Source: Pteria penguin (Eukaryota > Mollusca > Bivalvia > Pterioida > Pteriidae). Taken from it: a DNA stretch of 64,000 bases. The stretch is from positions 39,632,045-39,696,044 of the forward strand of contig CM068592.1 in assembly GCA_035048485.1 (NCBI GenBank), read 5' to 3'. The notes beneath the pieces were generated by a model. The model ran no database searches and had not been told where the DNA came from. It was given only the letters and a program-made list of their open reading frames with translations. Position numbers and translations under genes: made by a program. Below, one piece after another: positions 36,931 through 48,952 of this stretch (positions are counted from its first letter, which is position 1; each line of letters starts with the position of its first letter).

Positions 36931-37449
36931 TATTACCAAGGCAAATATTGTGTTTAATGATCACTGAATTAAGGAACCAAATTAATATTTTTCGGTAGAA
37001 AAAGTTATACCTCTATAAAGGACGTAAAACTACTAGATTGGATTATTTGATCAGTTCCTTCTTATTTTAATTTACCCTTTAATAGTTTCAAATATTTATG
37101 TCAAAAGTAAGTTTTATTTGGGATATACTGCACTTCCTTGTTTATTATATATATCTTTCCTTTCTGTAATACAGTTCCGCACGCTTAATATGAATTAATT
37201 ACAATAAATTTACAAACTGTCAATAGTCGTGACTTCTGCATATACATACACGTGGAATAAACAATGTCCCTACTTTCCCAAGCGAATGGGATACTATTTT
37301 CCAAAGCAAATTATATCCTATTTGACCATTTAATGTCAATATGCAAATAGTACAGTACTTTAAATTTTACACAGAAGAGAAATTTAATTTATATTAATGA
37401 TAGGATGGTGGATAGAACCAAAAATCAGCAAAGGAAAGCACAAATAGAA
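36931..37449. other. No gene seen
   Basis: AT-rich sequence; nothing recognised. Confidence 0.4.
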
Positions 37450-37779
37450 TGTAAAGATGATGGATAAATCCAAACCATAGGTCCGAAAATCATGAAACCA
37501 GAGGACATACAAAATCAGTGAAAATTAAAACCAAATGGAAAAATGGAAAAAATCAAATTATATCTACTTGAAGAGCATATGTGAACCCCTATGATGGAGT
37601 GAGATCAGGTGCCCGGGGAGAGTGAGCAACTCCTGCTTACTAGCAACACCCGTCACATATACCCTGTAGAAAGAGTCAAATCGTGTAAATTCCATATGTA
37701 TTTATATATGGAGAAGTCAAAGTAGATAACATTCTACTATAGAAGGTATCAAATCTGTGTAAAATGATCGAAATCGGTC
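37450..37779 (-). mobile_element. Retroelement D, copy D3: 3' tail
   Basis: The same tail as copies D1 and D2, including the shared core at 37598-37655 (minus strand GACGGGTGTTGCTAGTAAGC, GGAGTTGCTCACTCTCCCCG, GGCACCTGATCTCACTCC) and the terminus complementary to TGTAAAGATGATGGATAAA. Confidence 0.87.
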
Positions 37780-38310
37780 TCAGTCCAGAATATCATTTAA
37801 AAGTCTGGATAACGAGATATCATATGGAGTAATAAGAGTCTGGTAACGACCATAGAACTTCCTCAGTGGCGTTGCTAGTCTAGCACATATATAACCCTGG
37901 TTGAGTAGCTCATCAGAAAGTCGCCTAGCCCTCAGAACAAAGTCATTGTAATTTGAACATGCTCTGTAATAACGTATTAACTGAGATATGAATACGCCGT
38001 ATGCGGGCGATGATGGAATGTTGCTAATTCTGAAAGGAAAGTTTTTGACAGCGAAATTGAAATAGTCAAGTTTGTCATAGAGTAAGGTGTTCACTTGACC
38101 ATTCATGTCGAAAAACAACATAAGATCTAAATACGAGGTAGGATTTCTGTGATTTCTTTGACCTCCAGTTTACTTGGATAGATTATGCTAAGGTAATCCG
38201 CGAATGAAGGATTATTAATTGAAACCAATTCATCTATATATCTGTAAGTGAAATTAAAGCCAAGAGCCAATTGTTTCTTTCCTTGCGAAAGCAAAGACTG
38301 AATGAATTCA
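37780..38310 (-). pseudogene. Penelope-like reverse transcriptase, copy D3 (5'-truncated)
   Basis: A 113-residue minus-strand frame with YDKLDYFNFAVKNFPF, PAYGVFISQLIRYYRAC and GYICARLATPLRKFYGRY, ending at 37780. Upstream in another frame are FNFTYRYIDELVSINN and SFADYLSIIYP. The motif-C tetrad is YIDE instead of YIDD as in copy D1, so one of the two catalytic aspartates is changed. A short deletion shifts the frame near 38140. The copy breaks off at about 38310, before motif B. Confidence 0.83.
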
Positions 38311-38660
38311 TGAGAACATTAATTTTATAAGAAGAATATGATACCTAACGAAGATTAAGAATTTGATTTCTCTGGATATTGCCATAACTTACAATTAAAT
38401 GGGATAGATCAAACTAAGGTCATGCTTGAATTCAGGATTATACCAATCCATATATCCGTGTGAAGTCTAATTGCTTCTTCCCTTTAGATATGTAGAAAAC
38501 AGACACAACTTTTGTTTTATAGGTAGGCAAATGATCGGTATGAAATTAAAAGGAAGAGGTACTGAATCGCATTCGACCAAAATACATAAACAGCAGACCC
38601 TGAAGTAGTTCCATATTGCAATGAATAGTACAATTAACCATGTCAGGAACAAAGGAGCAT
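38311..38660. other. No gene seen; intron side of GPCR copy 2
   Basis: The sequence directly downstream (minus strand) of the GPCR donor at 38666. Read-through of the exon frame stops within seven codons. The minus-strand frame at 38467-38715 overlaps the exon in another frame and is a shadow. Confidence 0.5.
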
Positions 38661-38666
38661 ACTTAC

Positions 38667-38993
38667 ATATATAGTATAGTTGGTTATTTTGCACAACTCG
38701 TCCCCGAAGACCCAATATGGTATAGCAAACGTTGAGGCTGTGATAGGGACAACCATGACAAGAAAAGCCAAATCCGCCAATGCTAGGTTGATAATGTAAA
38801 CATTCGTGATAGAACGTTCTCCATAACGGAATAAAATGTATACCACCAAACCATTTCCTACAGCACCGATCACAAAAATCACAGTAAAGATGATGGGTAC
38901 AATTGTACTGTCTGCACCACTAGTTTCTGATGGAGTACCGTTTGTGATGTTGTTTACACCGGTAGTGATTTGGTACATTGTAGTTGTTGACAT
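38667..38993 (-). CDS. Neuropeptide-type rhodopsin-family GPCR, first coding exon (TM1-ECL1), copy 2
   Basis: A 109-codon coding exon paralogous to the one at 13635-14015. The N-terminus (1-30) is Thr/Asn-rich with a sequon at N15. TM1 (about 31-56) includes G46-N47-G48 (N1.50). TM2 (about 64-90) has NLALADLAFLV with D74 (2.50) and P83. ECL1 has PYWVFGDELCK, with C101 as the TM3 disulfide cysteine. The exon ends Y-T-I-Y in phase 0, followed by the donor GTAAGTAT (38666 downward). An acceptor (CTTTTTTCAATTCAG) ends at 39018, 24 nt before the ATG. The W-V-F-G-D-x-x-C-K pattern is close to galanin/allatostatin-A receptors. Whether it is its own gene or an alternative exon of the same gene as copy 1 cannot be told here. 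Confidence 0.83.
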
Positions 38994-39020
38994 TTTCCAG
39001 ATGATATCTTTAACAATCTG
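38994..39020 (-). promoter_or_regulatory. Splice acceptor and 5'UTR stub of GPCR exon copy 2
   Basis: On the minus strand CTTTTTTCAATTCAG precedes the exon start at 39017, leaving 24 nt of 5'UTR before the ATG at 38993. The same arrangement exists at copy 1, implying a noncoding upstream exon in both cases. Confidence 0.62.
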
Positions 39021-40490
39021 AATTGAAAAAAGATAATGAATGAAAATTCTCTCACCTCAGTAATGATATCAAGTAACATTAAAAATAGACACAAAAAGGA
39101 ACAAATGTATATTGAAATACGAAAATCTTACAGTAACTTATGAAAGTATGATATTCACCGTGTGACTTGATATTGAAATATTCACCAACAGATTGATGAC
39201 ATGTGATTTATGCAAGAAAACAACCTAAAGATGATGAATGATAAATCAATCTTAAAAAAATATGTATAGTATCCTGAAAACAAACCGTCTGCAAGTAAAT
39301 ACTATATTATTACTGACGGCAATTAAAATTTGCGTTGGCCTTTTTAAATGAGTAAAGCATCAAGTACAATAAGTATAGTAAATCATTAATATTAAAACCC
39401 AAACGCATTCATCTGTCGAGACCTTAAAAGACATTACATGTTTCTGACACCAAATAGGAAATAGTCATATGTGTTAATATAGTTGTACGTGAAGAGCTGA
39501 CCGATTGTAATTTGTGAGAGTGCATTGATATGACTGTAATAAATTAAATACACAGTAATAATAAAAATATCATGCTTATAAAAATCCTTTAGAAATTATA
39601 CTTAAATCAATTTGTATTACGCTTACGTAAATGAAACGTATTCATTGCTTAAATCTGATCCTCTATTTCCATGTTATTTTATCGAATAGTCGGGTTAAAT
39701 TATCCTCGTCACAGTGTCTTTACGGTCGTTTCTTATTCATTTAGGGTTCATCAACATAGTATTTTTACTTCATTTCCATGATAAGAGAAAAGTATTCCCC
39801 CGAGACACAAAGAAAACTCGGCTAAAGTTATGCACTGGAAAAGTCCTTGTAATGCTAATCAGGCAGAAAATATCATAGCGATTACTATCTCCGTGTATGA
39901 CTTGAGTGGCATGAGATAAAATAGAAATGTTTAAAGTTCGCTATTCCAATCATGTTGGATTAAAGTGCACTAAAGTACAGAATCTCTGTTGACAGTGAAA
40001 TTGTGAAGGAAGATATAACAATCCACATGTTTTTAAAGTAATAGTAAAGCAATATTAATCTTGATTAGGTCATTACTTCGGTTAAGTCCTCGAATAATAT
40101 ATCTTCCTGTTTTGAATAGATCGCGATTGCGCAGACAGGAATAATTGCATGCAAAATAATCAACATCTGATGAGTCCACAGGAGAATGGTATAGATTAAT
40201 ATTTTTTCAATATATTCATTTTAATATTTACAACATAGACTGATAAAAGCAATTAAATTTCCTCAATTAAATGAGATATACAGCAGTCATTATGTTGTAC
40301 GCAGAACTTTTGAACATAAAGAGATATTTCCATAAATTTGCAATACATTCATCGGAGGATTGCGTAACGCAAACCCAAAGTATGTATTCTATGTTATATT
40401 GAAGTGCATTTAATGTAGTTGTATAGATTATGGTTCTACTACATACCGTTATGATATAGTCTACTGTGAATTATACATATGTTTTTTCTT
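39021..40490. other. No gene seen
   Basis: AT-rich sequence on the upstream side of GPCR copy 2. A 5'UTR exon or promoter may lie here or beyond the 465-bp foldback element, but I cannot point to one. Confidence 0.4.
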
Positions 40491-40955
40491 TACTGTCCGC
40501 GCCACTCACGTTGTAAACCGAAAAATCTGGATTTTCACTTATTTGTCTTTAAAATAATTTTACAAAATTAATATCAATCGACAGATCTTGTTTAGTCGTA
40601 ACTTTTGGTGTATGTTATATGATTCTACGAAGACGCATTCGTATTTTATAGCGAAAAAATCATTTCAGATAGGGCGTTTTCTATGTTAATTTTGACGTGA
40701 CGTCGCCGATGTTTAACATTGAGTCTATGGGAAACTTGGCGACGCCACGTCAAAATTTAGCATGGAAATCCCCCTATCTAAAATTGATTTTTTTCTATAA
40801 AATATGAACGCTTCTTCATACAAACATATAGCATACACCAAAAGTTACGACTAAACAAGATCTATCGAATGGTTTTGCCTTTTGGAATTTTTTCTGAAGA
40901 TGAATAACTGAAAATCCAGATTTTCCAGTTTCCAGAGAAAGTAGCGCGGACAGTA
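40491..40955. mobile_element. 465-bp foldback element flanked by TA
   Basis: Termini TACTGTCCGCGCCACT and its complement ending GCGCGGACAGTA enclose long imperfect inverted arms (both contain AAATCTGGATTTTC, ACAAGATCT/AGATCTTGT, AGTTACGACTAAAC against GTTTAGTCGTAACT, and TTTTGACGTGACGTCGCC against GGCGACGCCACGTCAAAA). The centre is near 40715. The outermost TA on each side may be the target duplication, as in Tc1/mariner-type MITEs. The frame at 40816-41007 is a shadow. Confidence 0.82.
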
Positions 40956-41227
40956 GTTGCGAATTTATTGAGCGGTGTAGAATTTCAAACCCAAGGTGTA
41001 AACCCACCCAAGATTACCTCTTAAACAAATGATCTATATTTAAGATAATTGTCATGATATGATTCTAATGAACATACATTTCTGAATTATCGTAATCAGC
41101 AATAGTATTACTTAAACCCTAACTATTGCTGGTATTAACATTTATTAGAATGAAATGGAGCTGCACTTGAATTACAATTATGTTTATAACAACATATCAC
41201 TCGCTAAACGATGTAGAAAACTCCAGT

Positions 41228-41361
41228 ATTTCTAAAAGAGAAAACAGAAATCACCAAGAACATGCACACAAAAAATGATAATAGTGAAATATGCACGGAA
41301 AAACGACATTGCAAAAATATTCGATTCTAATGCGGTTACGATACCGACTTAGGACGGTCAA
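41228..41361 (-). mobile_element. P-family 3' tail, outer part, interrupted by a MITE
   Basis: AAAAGAGAAAACAGAAATCA, CCAAGAACATGCACACAAAA, then the conserved block TTCGATTCTAATGCGGTTAC with ACCGACTTAGGACGGTCA. The tail stops at the TA where the MITE is inserted and resumes at 41549. Confidence 0.8.
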
Positions 41362-41548
41362 TAACCTTTTTGCCAATTTTACATGATGTATGGGTCAATA
41401 ACGGATAAATACAAAATTTTCGCTTAGATTTGCGTCATATTACTGTGACGTCACATTCCAGGCGTTAATGTCATAGTGGAAATATCGGCAAAAAGTGGTT
41501 TGTCCGGTTAAAGACCCTTTACATCATTTAAAATTGGCAAAAGCTCTA
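41362..41548. mobile_element. MITE M1, copy 1, flanked by TA, inside a P tail
   Basis: A palindromic element of about 183 bp between TA dinucleotides (41362-41363 and 41547-41548). Termini contain TTTTTGCCAATTTTACATGA against a complement ending TTAAAATTGGCAAAA. Outer halves carry GTGTCCGG/CCGGAC-like segments. Near the centre (about 41450) is GTGACGTCAC, a perfect cAMP-response-element palindrome. Confidence 0.82.
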
Positions 41549-41880
41549 TTGAAGTAACAAATGTCACTCAATTGGTGTGGTTAACAAATTTACGGGCGGA
41601 CATCTTCCTACTCACCCCAAAATCAGCACAATCAATGATACAGATTTGAAAATTTATAAATAATCCTCCATATAGAGAACAAGGATCAACAGGTTTTTCA
41701 AGAAGAGAGGTCATAAAATTGTTTTATACACGAAACGTTTATGGAATAATATGTTGCTATCAACATATGTAAGACGACATCAACATAAGTAAATCGTGCG
41801 CTGTCCGTCTGTAAGGGAGCTCAGATCCTTGATAAATAGGAGTCTCGACTAATAGCCAGTCGGTACCTCGTCAGGTTTAG
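41549..41880 (-). mobile_element. P-family 3' tail, inner part
   Basis: TGAAGTAACAAATGTCACTC, AATTGGTGTGGTTAAC, AAATAATCCTCCATATAGAG, ATCAACAGGTTTTTCAAG and GTAAGGGAGCTCAGATCCTT, AGGAGTCTCGACTAATAG. It continues the 41228-41361 tail. Confidence 0.8.
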
Positions 41881-44800
41881 GACTGTAATATAGTATATTT
41901 GTCAAAAAATGATTATATTATTATCTGCTTTTTCAGCAGGTACGAAGACATAGGTATTCAGCCATTTTCTTTTTTATAGACTGGACCGGTATATAATTCG
42001 ACTGTTTGAATGAATGGGGATTCATTTTGAAATTATCGATGCCAATATAATTTTTAAAAGTTTAATTTTCCAGTCATTCAAGGCATGTATTTTTACACTT
42101 TCGTTCTTCACTATCGTTTACAATAAATGTTTAGTGTTTAAAGAAAGGCAAAATGAAATACGTTATTTATACCAAGAAGGAAGAAATAATGAAAACCAAA
42201 ATAAAATTTAAAAAAATGATAAGAACTAAAAATAAAAAAGGCTAGTGAAGAACATAGGCAACTGACATCGTTAAATGGGTGTTTCGTTAATCCAGTTATA
42301 TGTAATGTTACATCAGACTATTTAATTGCATACCTGGATTGAAATGTTTAAATTGAAAGAAATGACGAAATCGAGAGGTAACTGAAAAATGAAATCCTTT
42401 TCACAATAAAACCAAAATATTTACATCTATCTTCTATCAAGATTCTGTAGAAAAGTTTGTTTATAATAGTGTATTTACATATTGAATGCATTTTTCTTCC
42501 CTTGAAATAACAGATTTTCCTTCCAATTATATGCTATCTTATCTCAAGAGAGCTATGTTTTATAATAGACGGTTCTACGTCCGTGGTGTGATTAGCGGCG
42601 TTATCCAATACCTTTGTCACGTTCTATATGTGTGATTGCTGTCATTTAACTTTCCTTTATTTGATGGACAAATAAGACTAATGTGCATTTTATAGTCCTT
42701 AATACTTCGCATATGCAATTTCAGTAAAACATGTGACTGAACTATAAGTGCCCCGTCACACCGCAGTTCTTTTGTATATATAAGGGAATGGCCATATGAT
42801 TTATTGTACAAGTTGATATGACGAAATGCTACGCAGTTGTGTTAAGGCAAAACGCAATTATATAATGTTGCAGAAAACCCGCCGCCATTGTGACGTCACT
42901 ATGTCCCAGTGCATTACATGAAGCGGGAGACACTGCAACAATCAACATGCCAAAAAAAAAAAAAAAAAAAAAAAAAAAACCAAAAAAAAACGCTGTAGTG
43001 TAACCTTTTCCTCTACACTGTTTTTTGTGTAATTTCACATAAAGACTGTTCTATATCTATTTGAAATGCGTCTTGCTGGGCCTAACTTTTAGATTATTAA
43101 ATATCAACAGAATTTCAATTTAATTAGACAATGTCTTACAAGAATGCACCATTCAACAATTCCATCGCGGTATTTTTACGCAATTACGCCTCTTAGTAGT
43201 TGGGCATAGCTATAAATATTATTGATAGGTTTCCATTTATTATTTACAACAAAATGTTATTACCAAATTGGGCAATATGCCCTTGCACTTGAATGTTTGT
43301 AGTTAATACTACATGTGCTATATATAGCAGTCACGTGGTTGCAAACAACTAAGGATAAAATTTAATTGTGTGAAAAAATAAACTTGTTAAACAATTTGCA
43401 TTTTTACCATTTTTGCAGAAATAATTAATTCTATTTCTTATGCGGTTTTCAATATAGACTATATAATGTCAATCACGTTGTAGAGTGCCTTAACGGTACT
43501 GCGTACTCTGCAGCATGTGAGCTAGAAATCTTCTGGTTATTAATTATGCATTGTTGTGGTCCATTGTTTTTGTTTGCATTGCTTCTGAGAGATTTTAAAG
43601 GACATTCTTTCTATAAATATTGAAATTCATAGTGACCGAAATATTATGCCTATGTTCTGATATAATGTGCATGTGGCCCTTTCTATACAAGTCCATTCTC
43701 TGCTCGTGTTTCCATAAGTGAAATAGTATTTGTGTCATCATTATTTTACATTTTGTTTCATTCAGTATGTATGCAAATTAAAGACTGCTAATGGTTTCGA
43801 CTCGATTCAATTTTCACGATTTTGACAAGCAAAACTTAATATGCTTATGAAATGTGAAACTCCTTTCTTGATAGTTTTCTGGTGTGTTTAACTTTAAGCC
43901 TATTCATTTCATATATAATCACCCATTTAGATATTACTTATAAGCGATTCATATTTGTAACTATTGATTGTGCTTATAATATTAGAACTGATATTAAACA
44001 ATGCAAAAAAATCAATGAAAAGAAAATAATTATAATAATGATAAAATACAATAACATAAGCAAATAAAGAAACATAGCACTAGACAGATAAATTTATTAG
44101 CTATAAATTGATCGATGACGTTTCGTGTATCAGGTGGTAAGAGATGAAACTCACTCATCTGTATGGAAAACATGTGATAAAATGAACATCCCTCGACAAC
44201 AATGACTTACCATCTATCAATAATAAATCCTGTCCCGGAACATAACATAAAAAGTCTGGTAGGGCATAATAGAATCACCTTTACTGATATAGCATATGGT
44301 ACGAAATATTGATATAACCCCAATTTGCCTCTTCAGATGTGACAGAACTGTAAAGGGCAGTCCATTTGTATTTATCACGGGACCAAAACGCTAACGACCA
44401 GCCCATTGCATAGGTGAAACGTTTTATTCATTGTATCAAGCAAATATCACTACTTTATCAATGAAATAGCTATGTCAGGAGATAAAAACAAGAACAAATT
44501 TGTAAAAGAGAAAACTGAAGACATAGTAATAAAATCAAACTAAATCTATGGCAGTACTGTATTTACAACTATTTCGACATCTCACTTATAGATGTGAACC
44601 TAAAGGTAATATACTCAGTGCCTGTTAAATATTATATGTGCATATAACGACTTACCTGTACTAAAACGGAAAGATACTTTAGTCACATTTACCACTCTCA
44701 ATCGACATACTTAAATACTATTACTAGCACTAATAACACTGATGCCACGCTGGAACATCAAGACTTAACATAGATGTCAGTGACGAGCAATTAAAGTTCT

Positions 44801-45279
44801 CTTCATCAGTCAATGGAAATGATTGGCAATCGAACATTTCAGGTGGAATGACAGACTGGCACACTTTACAGTCTGGGTACCCACTATAGAACATTTGTAT
44901 TATTTCAATGCGTGGGAGGTCAAATGAACGTACTGACTCAACATCACATTGATGTATACCCTCTGTATGTAAATTGAAAGTTCCTTCCTCATTCTTATTA
45001 TTTTACTAAACACAAGATATTGATCGGGAATCTTAATTTTAAGATAAAATTACGCGCTCTATGTGTTCTGATTTAGCTGCTGTCTGATACATAGAACCCA
45101 TGTATTGCAGAGTTACGAATAATTATCGTATATTTTCGACTTTTATGGACGACTCAACACGACAGTACATGTGCACTATAGTAAATCTTGGATCAATGTG
45201 TTTATATGGGATGTAATACAGTAAAAAAGATGTCACCTAACTCAGCTATTTGACAAAATTCGTATTGGAGACGAATATC
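41881..45279. other. No gene seen; poly-A run
   Basis: A long AT-rich stretch without a supportable gene. It contains a poly-A run at about 42952-42979 and a second A run close by, a GTGACGTCAC palindrome near 42892-42901, and a short AAAAGAGAAAACTGAAGACA (44504-44523) that resembles the outer end of a P tail. Open frames at 42014-42211, 42617-42811 and 43882-44067 show no recognisable domain. Confidence 0.45.
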
Positions 45280-45393
45280 ATAGAAGAATAAGCATATAAA
45301 AAGACATCATAGATGTTTTGAATTAAGATGTACCTGTGATATTGACTAAGGAATGTCAATTGAAGAGAGAGACGTCAGTCAGTCGTCAATTAA
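45280..45393 (-). mobile_element. P-family 3' tail, outer part, diverged, interrupted by a MITE
   Basis: GAAGAATAAGCATATAAAAA, GACATCATAGATG, then TTTTGAATTAAGATGTACCT and a degenerate GACTAAGGAATGTCAATTGA. The AGAATAAGCATATAAAAAGA segment is nearly the same as part of the 42-bp minisatellite unit at 1336-2075. Confidence 0.7.
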
Positions 45394-45582
45394 TAGACCT
45401 TTTTTCCCAATTTTAAATGATGTAAGAAGTTTAATACCGGACAAACCACATTTTGCCAGAATTTTCATTATGACGTCAATGCTTGGGTTGTGACGTCGCA
45501 GTAGTATGACAGAAATCTATGCGACAAAACTTCATTTGTCCGGTATTGCCCCTTACACGATGTAAAATTGGTAAAAGGCCTA
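45394..45582. mobile_element. MITE M1, copy 2, flanked by TA, inside a P tail
   Basis: The same family as 41362-41548: TTTTTTCCCAATTTTAAATG against a complement ending TGTAAAATTGGTAAAAGGCC, with ATACCGGACAAA and TTTGTCCGGTAT in the arms. TATGACGTCAAT and TTGTGACGTCGC lie near the centre. TA flanks at 45394-45395 and 45581-45582. Open frames across it on both strands are palindrome shadows. Confidence 0.82.
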
Positions 45583-45880
45583 TCGGTTTGGTCAACTGGT
45601 TTATGGACCTAATTTCCAATTCACTAGAAAAGCAGTTCGATGAAAGAACGCATAATCTTCCGTATGGAGAACAAGGATTAACAAGTTGGTCAAGTGGATA
45701 TAAAATCGAATATTGTACAAGCATGAATATGAATATCAAAAATATAAAGTGAAATCAACATTAGCAAACCGTTCTCTGTCCGTCTGAAAGTCAACTGCTA
45801 ACTAAGGTCCCATTTCTGCAGGAGTCACGGCTAACAATAAACGGGCGAGTTTCCGGACCTTCTTTCCATTGTAACTTTTG
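45583..45880 (-). mobile_element. P-family 3' tail, inner part, diverged
   Basis: GGTCAACTGGTTTATGGACC, AATCTTCCGTATGGAGAACA, AGGATTAACAAGTTGGTCAA, then TTCTCTGTCCGTCTGAAAG, TGCAGGAGTCACGGCTAACA and CCGGACCTTC follow the tail order seen elsewhere. Confidence 0.7.
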
Positions 45881-47689
45881 AGACAAGACCAATCAACAAA
45901 TCCCCATCTTCGGACTGCAATCCTCATAGAAGTATAACTAGTGCTGTAGAGGGATCCAATAATAACACACACACAAAGAAGAAAGAAAATGTCTCAATTG
46001 TCAACGATTTTAATGTACATGTCCAGCATAGGTGTTTACTTACCAGATATATTGGTTTCGTTAACTGAGATCATGTGGATGTAACTTATGTATCTTTCAA
46101 ACAAAGGGAGTATCAAGAATTCATTTGTCATCTAGATATCTAGATGTGTCATTAAACATGTCAGTGAGTTAGAAACGTTTAGACTTTTGAAGTCGAAGCT
46201 TGAAATCCATCAGAACAACACAAAATCAGGTCGGCTACAAGGGAAGCGTAGTTAAAACAACTTGGAATCCCAATCATTTGTTTTAAATCTTGCCGTTAAA
46301 ATGCAATACCAGACTTCTAGTCTTTACCATGATCAATAAAGTTGATGTCTAAAGGGTGTAACTTGTCAGTAGTAAGTAACATATATGCCTTATTATTAAA
46401 CTTTAATTATACTTGTCTGTCTAAATATAAATTTATGAGGAAATGTGGAGGAAGTCACCAGAAAATACACAATATACACACAATTCGCAAAGCCAATAAA
46501 TTGATTCTTCTAATGTATCTACCACGAGCATCCGAACAGGAAAACCCACGGAAATTGTGTGTAAGATTCCCCATTTTAAGCAGACTGCTTCATTACCTTG
46601 CATAAAACAACAGGTGAATTGAACCAAATGCATTGAATCCCCATGCAAAATATATAAAATCGGATATGAAAGAGTTCGTTTCACATAATTCGGAATTCAT
46701 GTATTCTTCAAAGAAACCACAGGAACAACACTGTTAGTAAGTTATATAAATACATAACAAGAATTATGTTCAGCCATCGATGCATATTACCATGGCTAAT
46801 ATGTATTCAAACGCCTACTTTATTTTGCGTAATAAGCCAAAAAGTACTATTCTGAAATAAACAATGCGCTTTTAGAATTCTAAGACGGATGTTAAGGTAA
46901 ATGAAATCTATGTTAAATATTGAATTCAGTTCTTCGCACTCAATGCCTTCGATGAAAAAGAGCAAAATCAAATAATGGATATAAATCCATTGTGCACTCC
47001 ATGCACTTTCTATAGAAAATTATATTATTTGTTCTTTTTCTGTTATTTATTGATGCAGCGTGTTCGCCGAAGTAAGGAGGTTTGACAATGACTGCGATGT
47101 CTGTGAAGCTTTAAGCATGGCTTTATCCTTACAATGCTTGCTTTGATTCCCAATGCATCTATTGATAACTCTACCAACACGACATTGCAATGATATGGTC
47201 GGGAACATCCCTTGGAGCACACGTCATCACGTTATAGGTTTAATCATTCTCAAAGAACGAGTACTCTTTAATGTATCATTGCATTTCGATCTAGCTTTTA
47301 CTGCTTATATTAAAACTATTAGTATATTTTCTTATGGCTTTCAAGACATTGCAGAATAACAATTTACTTTATTTTCTTCCTTCGTGGTAGAAAACTATTA
47401 ACGCTTATTGTTTTAGTGTTACCCAAGTAAATGGACGTGTCATCACCTATGTAAAGAATAAACATCAAATGCACTTTTATATTAATTTACTGTGTACTAT
47501 TTCTCACCCACATAATGCATTTGCAGGTTTGCATTAAACTATTTCTTAGATTTACATGTTATATTATGCATTTGAATACAATTGAAATCAGACACACATT
47601 GGCTAGATATCTGTTTTAGGTATTGAACGATTTTCTCTAGTAATTTTTAAATTGAAAAAAAGAAATATTTAAACTGATATGTCACAAGC
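45881..47689. other. No gene seen
   Basis: AT-rich sequence with an ACACACACA stretch near 45965. The overlapping opposite-strand open frames at 46342-46684 show no recognisable domain. Confidence 0.4.
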
Positions 47690-47930
47690 AGCAAACATAG
47701 AAAACGGACAGAAAGGAGAAAAGAAATCTTCCGCTAAAAAAAAAAATAACCAATGACATCCACAGCAAACAAGAATACACATATAAAACACATTATAAAA
47801 GTGTTAGATTGTAATGCAATAGGGTTTGCTGACTAGAGACGGTTAGTGACAATCTCTATCAATGTGTGGTTAACCAGTTTAAGGGCCCACTTTCCCACTC
47901 ATTACAAGACGATAAAATGAAAGAAGCCAA
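47690..47930 (-). mobile_element. P-family 3' tail, diverged
   Basis: ACCAATGACATCCACAG, AACACATTATAAAAGTGTTA, GATTGTAATGCAATAGGGTT with a degenerate GACTAGAGACGGTTAGTGAC, then GTGTGGTTAACCAGTTTAAG, GGCCCACTTTCCCACTCATT. Inner parts are missing; a repeat F copy follows on the right. Confidence 0.65.
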
Positions 47931-47999
47931 AGAAATAAAATAAAGATGCATTCCTGGATACCCGCACAGTGTATTACGAATATGTATATAATGAATACA

Positions 48000-48220
48000 A
48001 AATACTGCGTGTTGCAGGACTTTTGCGACGGGTGTTGCATGCAACCAGGGGACGTTTACTTCCCTCCCCCCCCCCCCCCGGGCACCTAGTCTCGCCTCGA
48101 TTTTCTTGGGGTTCACATTTGTCTGAATATGACACTATACACCATATCGCCCTTTTATTCCATGGACTATGAGATATGGTTTACCCTTCGGTACTTCTTC
48201 GTTTTTTACTTACTACCATG
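48000..48220 (+). repeat. Dispersed repeat F, copy 4
   Basis: GCAGGACTTTTGCGACGGGT, the palindrome GTTGCATGCAAC, CAGGGGACGTTTACTTCCC, a C homopolymer of about 14 nt (48066-48079), GGGCACCTAGTCTCGCCTCG, GGGGTTCACATTTGTCTGAA, TTCCATGGACTATGAGATAT and the CTTCGGTACTTCTTCG end. Confidence 0.82.
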
Positions 48221-48671
48221 AAAAGGGGCTGTAATTGATCAACTAATTAATACACATTCAGTTTAGAATATCCTTACTTTCCACGGGAACATTTAATATG
48301 CCTAATTTATCATTCCATACTTCCATACATTTGGCTGCTGACTTCAAATATTCAGTGGCATTTAATACGCAATCAACAAATCTTTTGTTATGATATAATC
48401 TAAAAATGAAACGTCTTAATAATAATAATATACCTGGAAGCTGAAAGGGGTTTTCAGAACGTAAATCCCTCCACACACAAAATTATGATATATCGCTGGG
48501 AATTAAAAATTAGACACGTTTTGCAAAGTAATTCTGTAAAATTTTGTCAAGAGGGGGTCTACTTCTATTGATTTCTCCCAGAAGGGCCTAACTATGTTTT
48601 GTGTGTGAAAATTACTTGTTATATATCAACCAACAAAAAAAAAATTTTTTTTCGATGAATCTCACGGTGGA
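48221..48671. other. No gene seen
   Basis: AT-rich sequence. The minus-strand frame at 48258-48476 has no recognisable domain. Confidence 0.4.
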
Positions 48672-48952
48672 TCCAGAGCCCCGGTGCACACCACTGGATC
48701 TGCGTATACAAGCTTCGTCCTTTATAGTGCACACCACTGGATCCGCGTATACAAGCTTCATCCTTTATGGTGCACACCTCTGGATCAGCATATACAAGCT
48801 TCATCCTTTATAGTGCACACCGCTGGATCCGCACATACAAACTTCGTCCTTTATGGTGCACACCTCTGGATCCGCACATACAAGCTTCATCCTTTATGGT
48901 GCACACCTCTGGATCTGCGCATAAAAGCTTCGTTCTTTATGGTGCACATGTT
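48672..48952. repeat. 43-bp minisatellite
   Basis: About 6.5 copies of a 43-bp unit, approximately GTGCACACCACTGGATCCGC, GTATACAAGCTTCATCCTTT and ATG. Since 43 is not a multiple of three, any frame cycles through all three readings. That explains the 129-bp period of the small overlapping open frames, which are not genes. Confidence 0.92.

Noticed and set aside
48672..48952. Cloning-vector contamination, because units contain GGATCC and AAGCTT
   Set aside because: The sites are part of a 43-bp tandem repeat with normal divergence between units. No vector sequence is seen around it.
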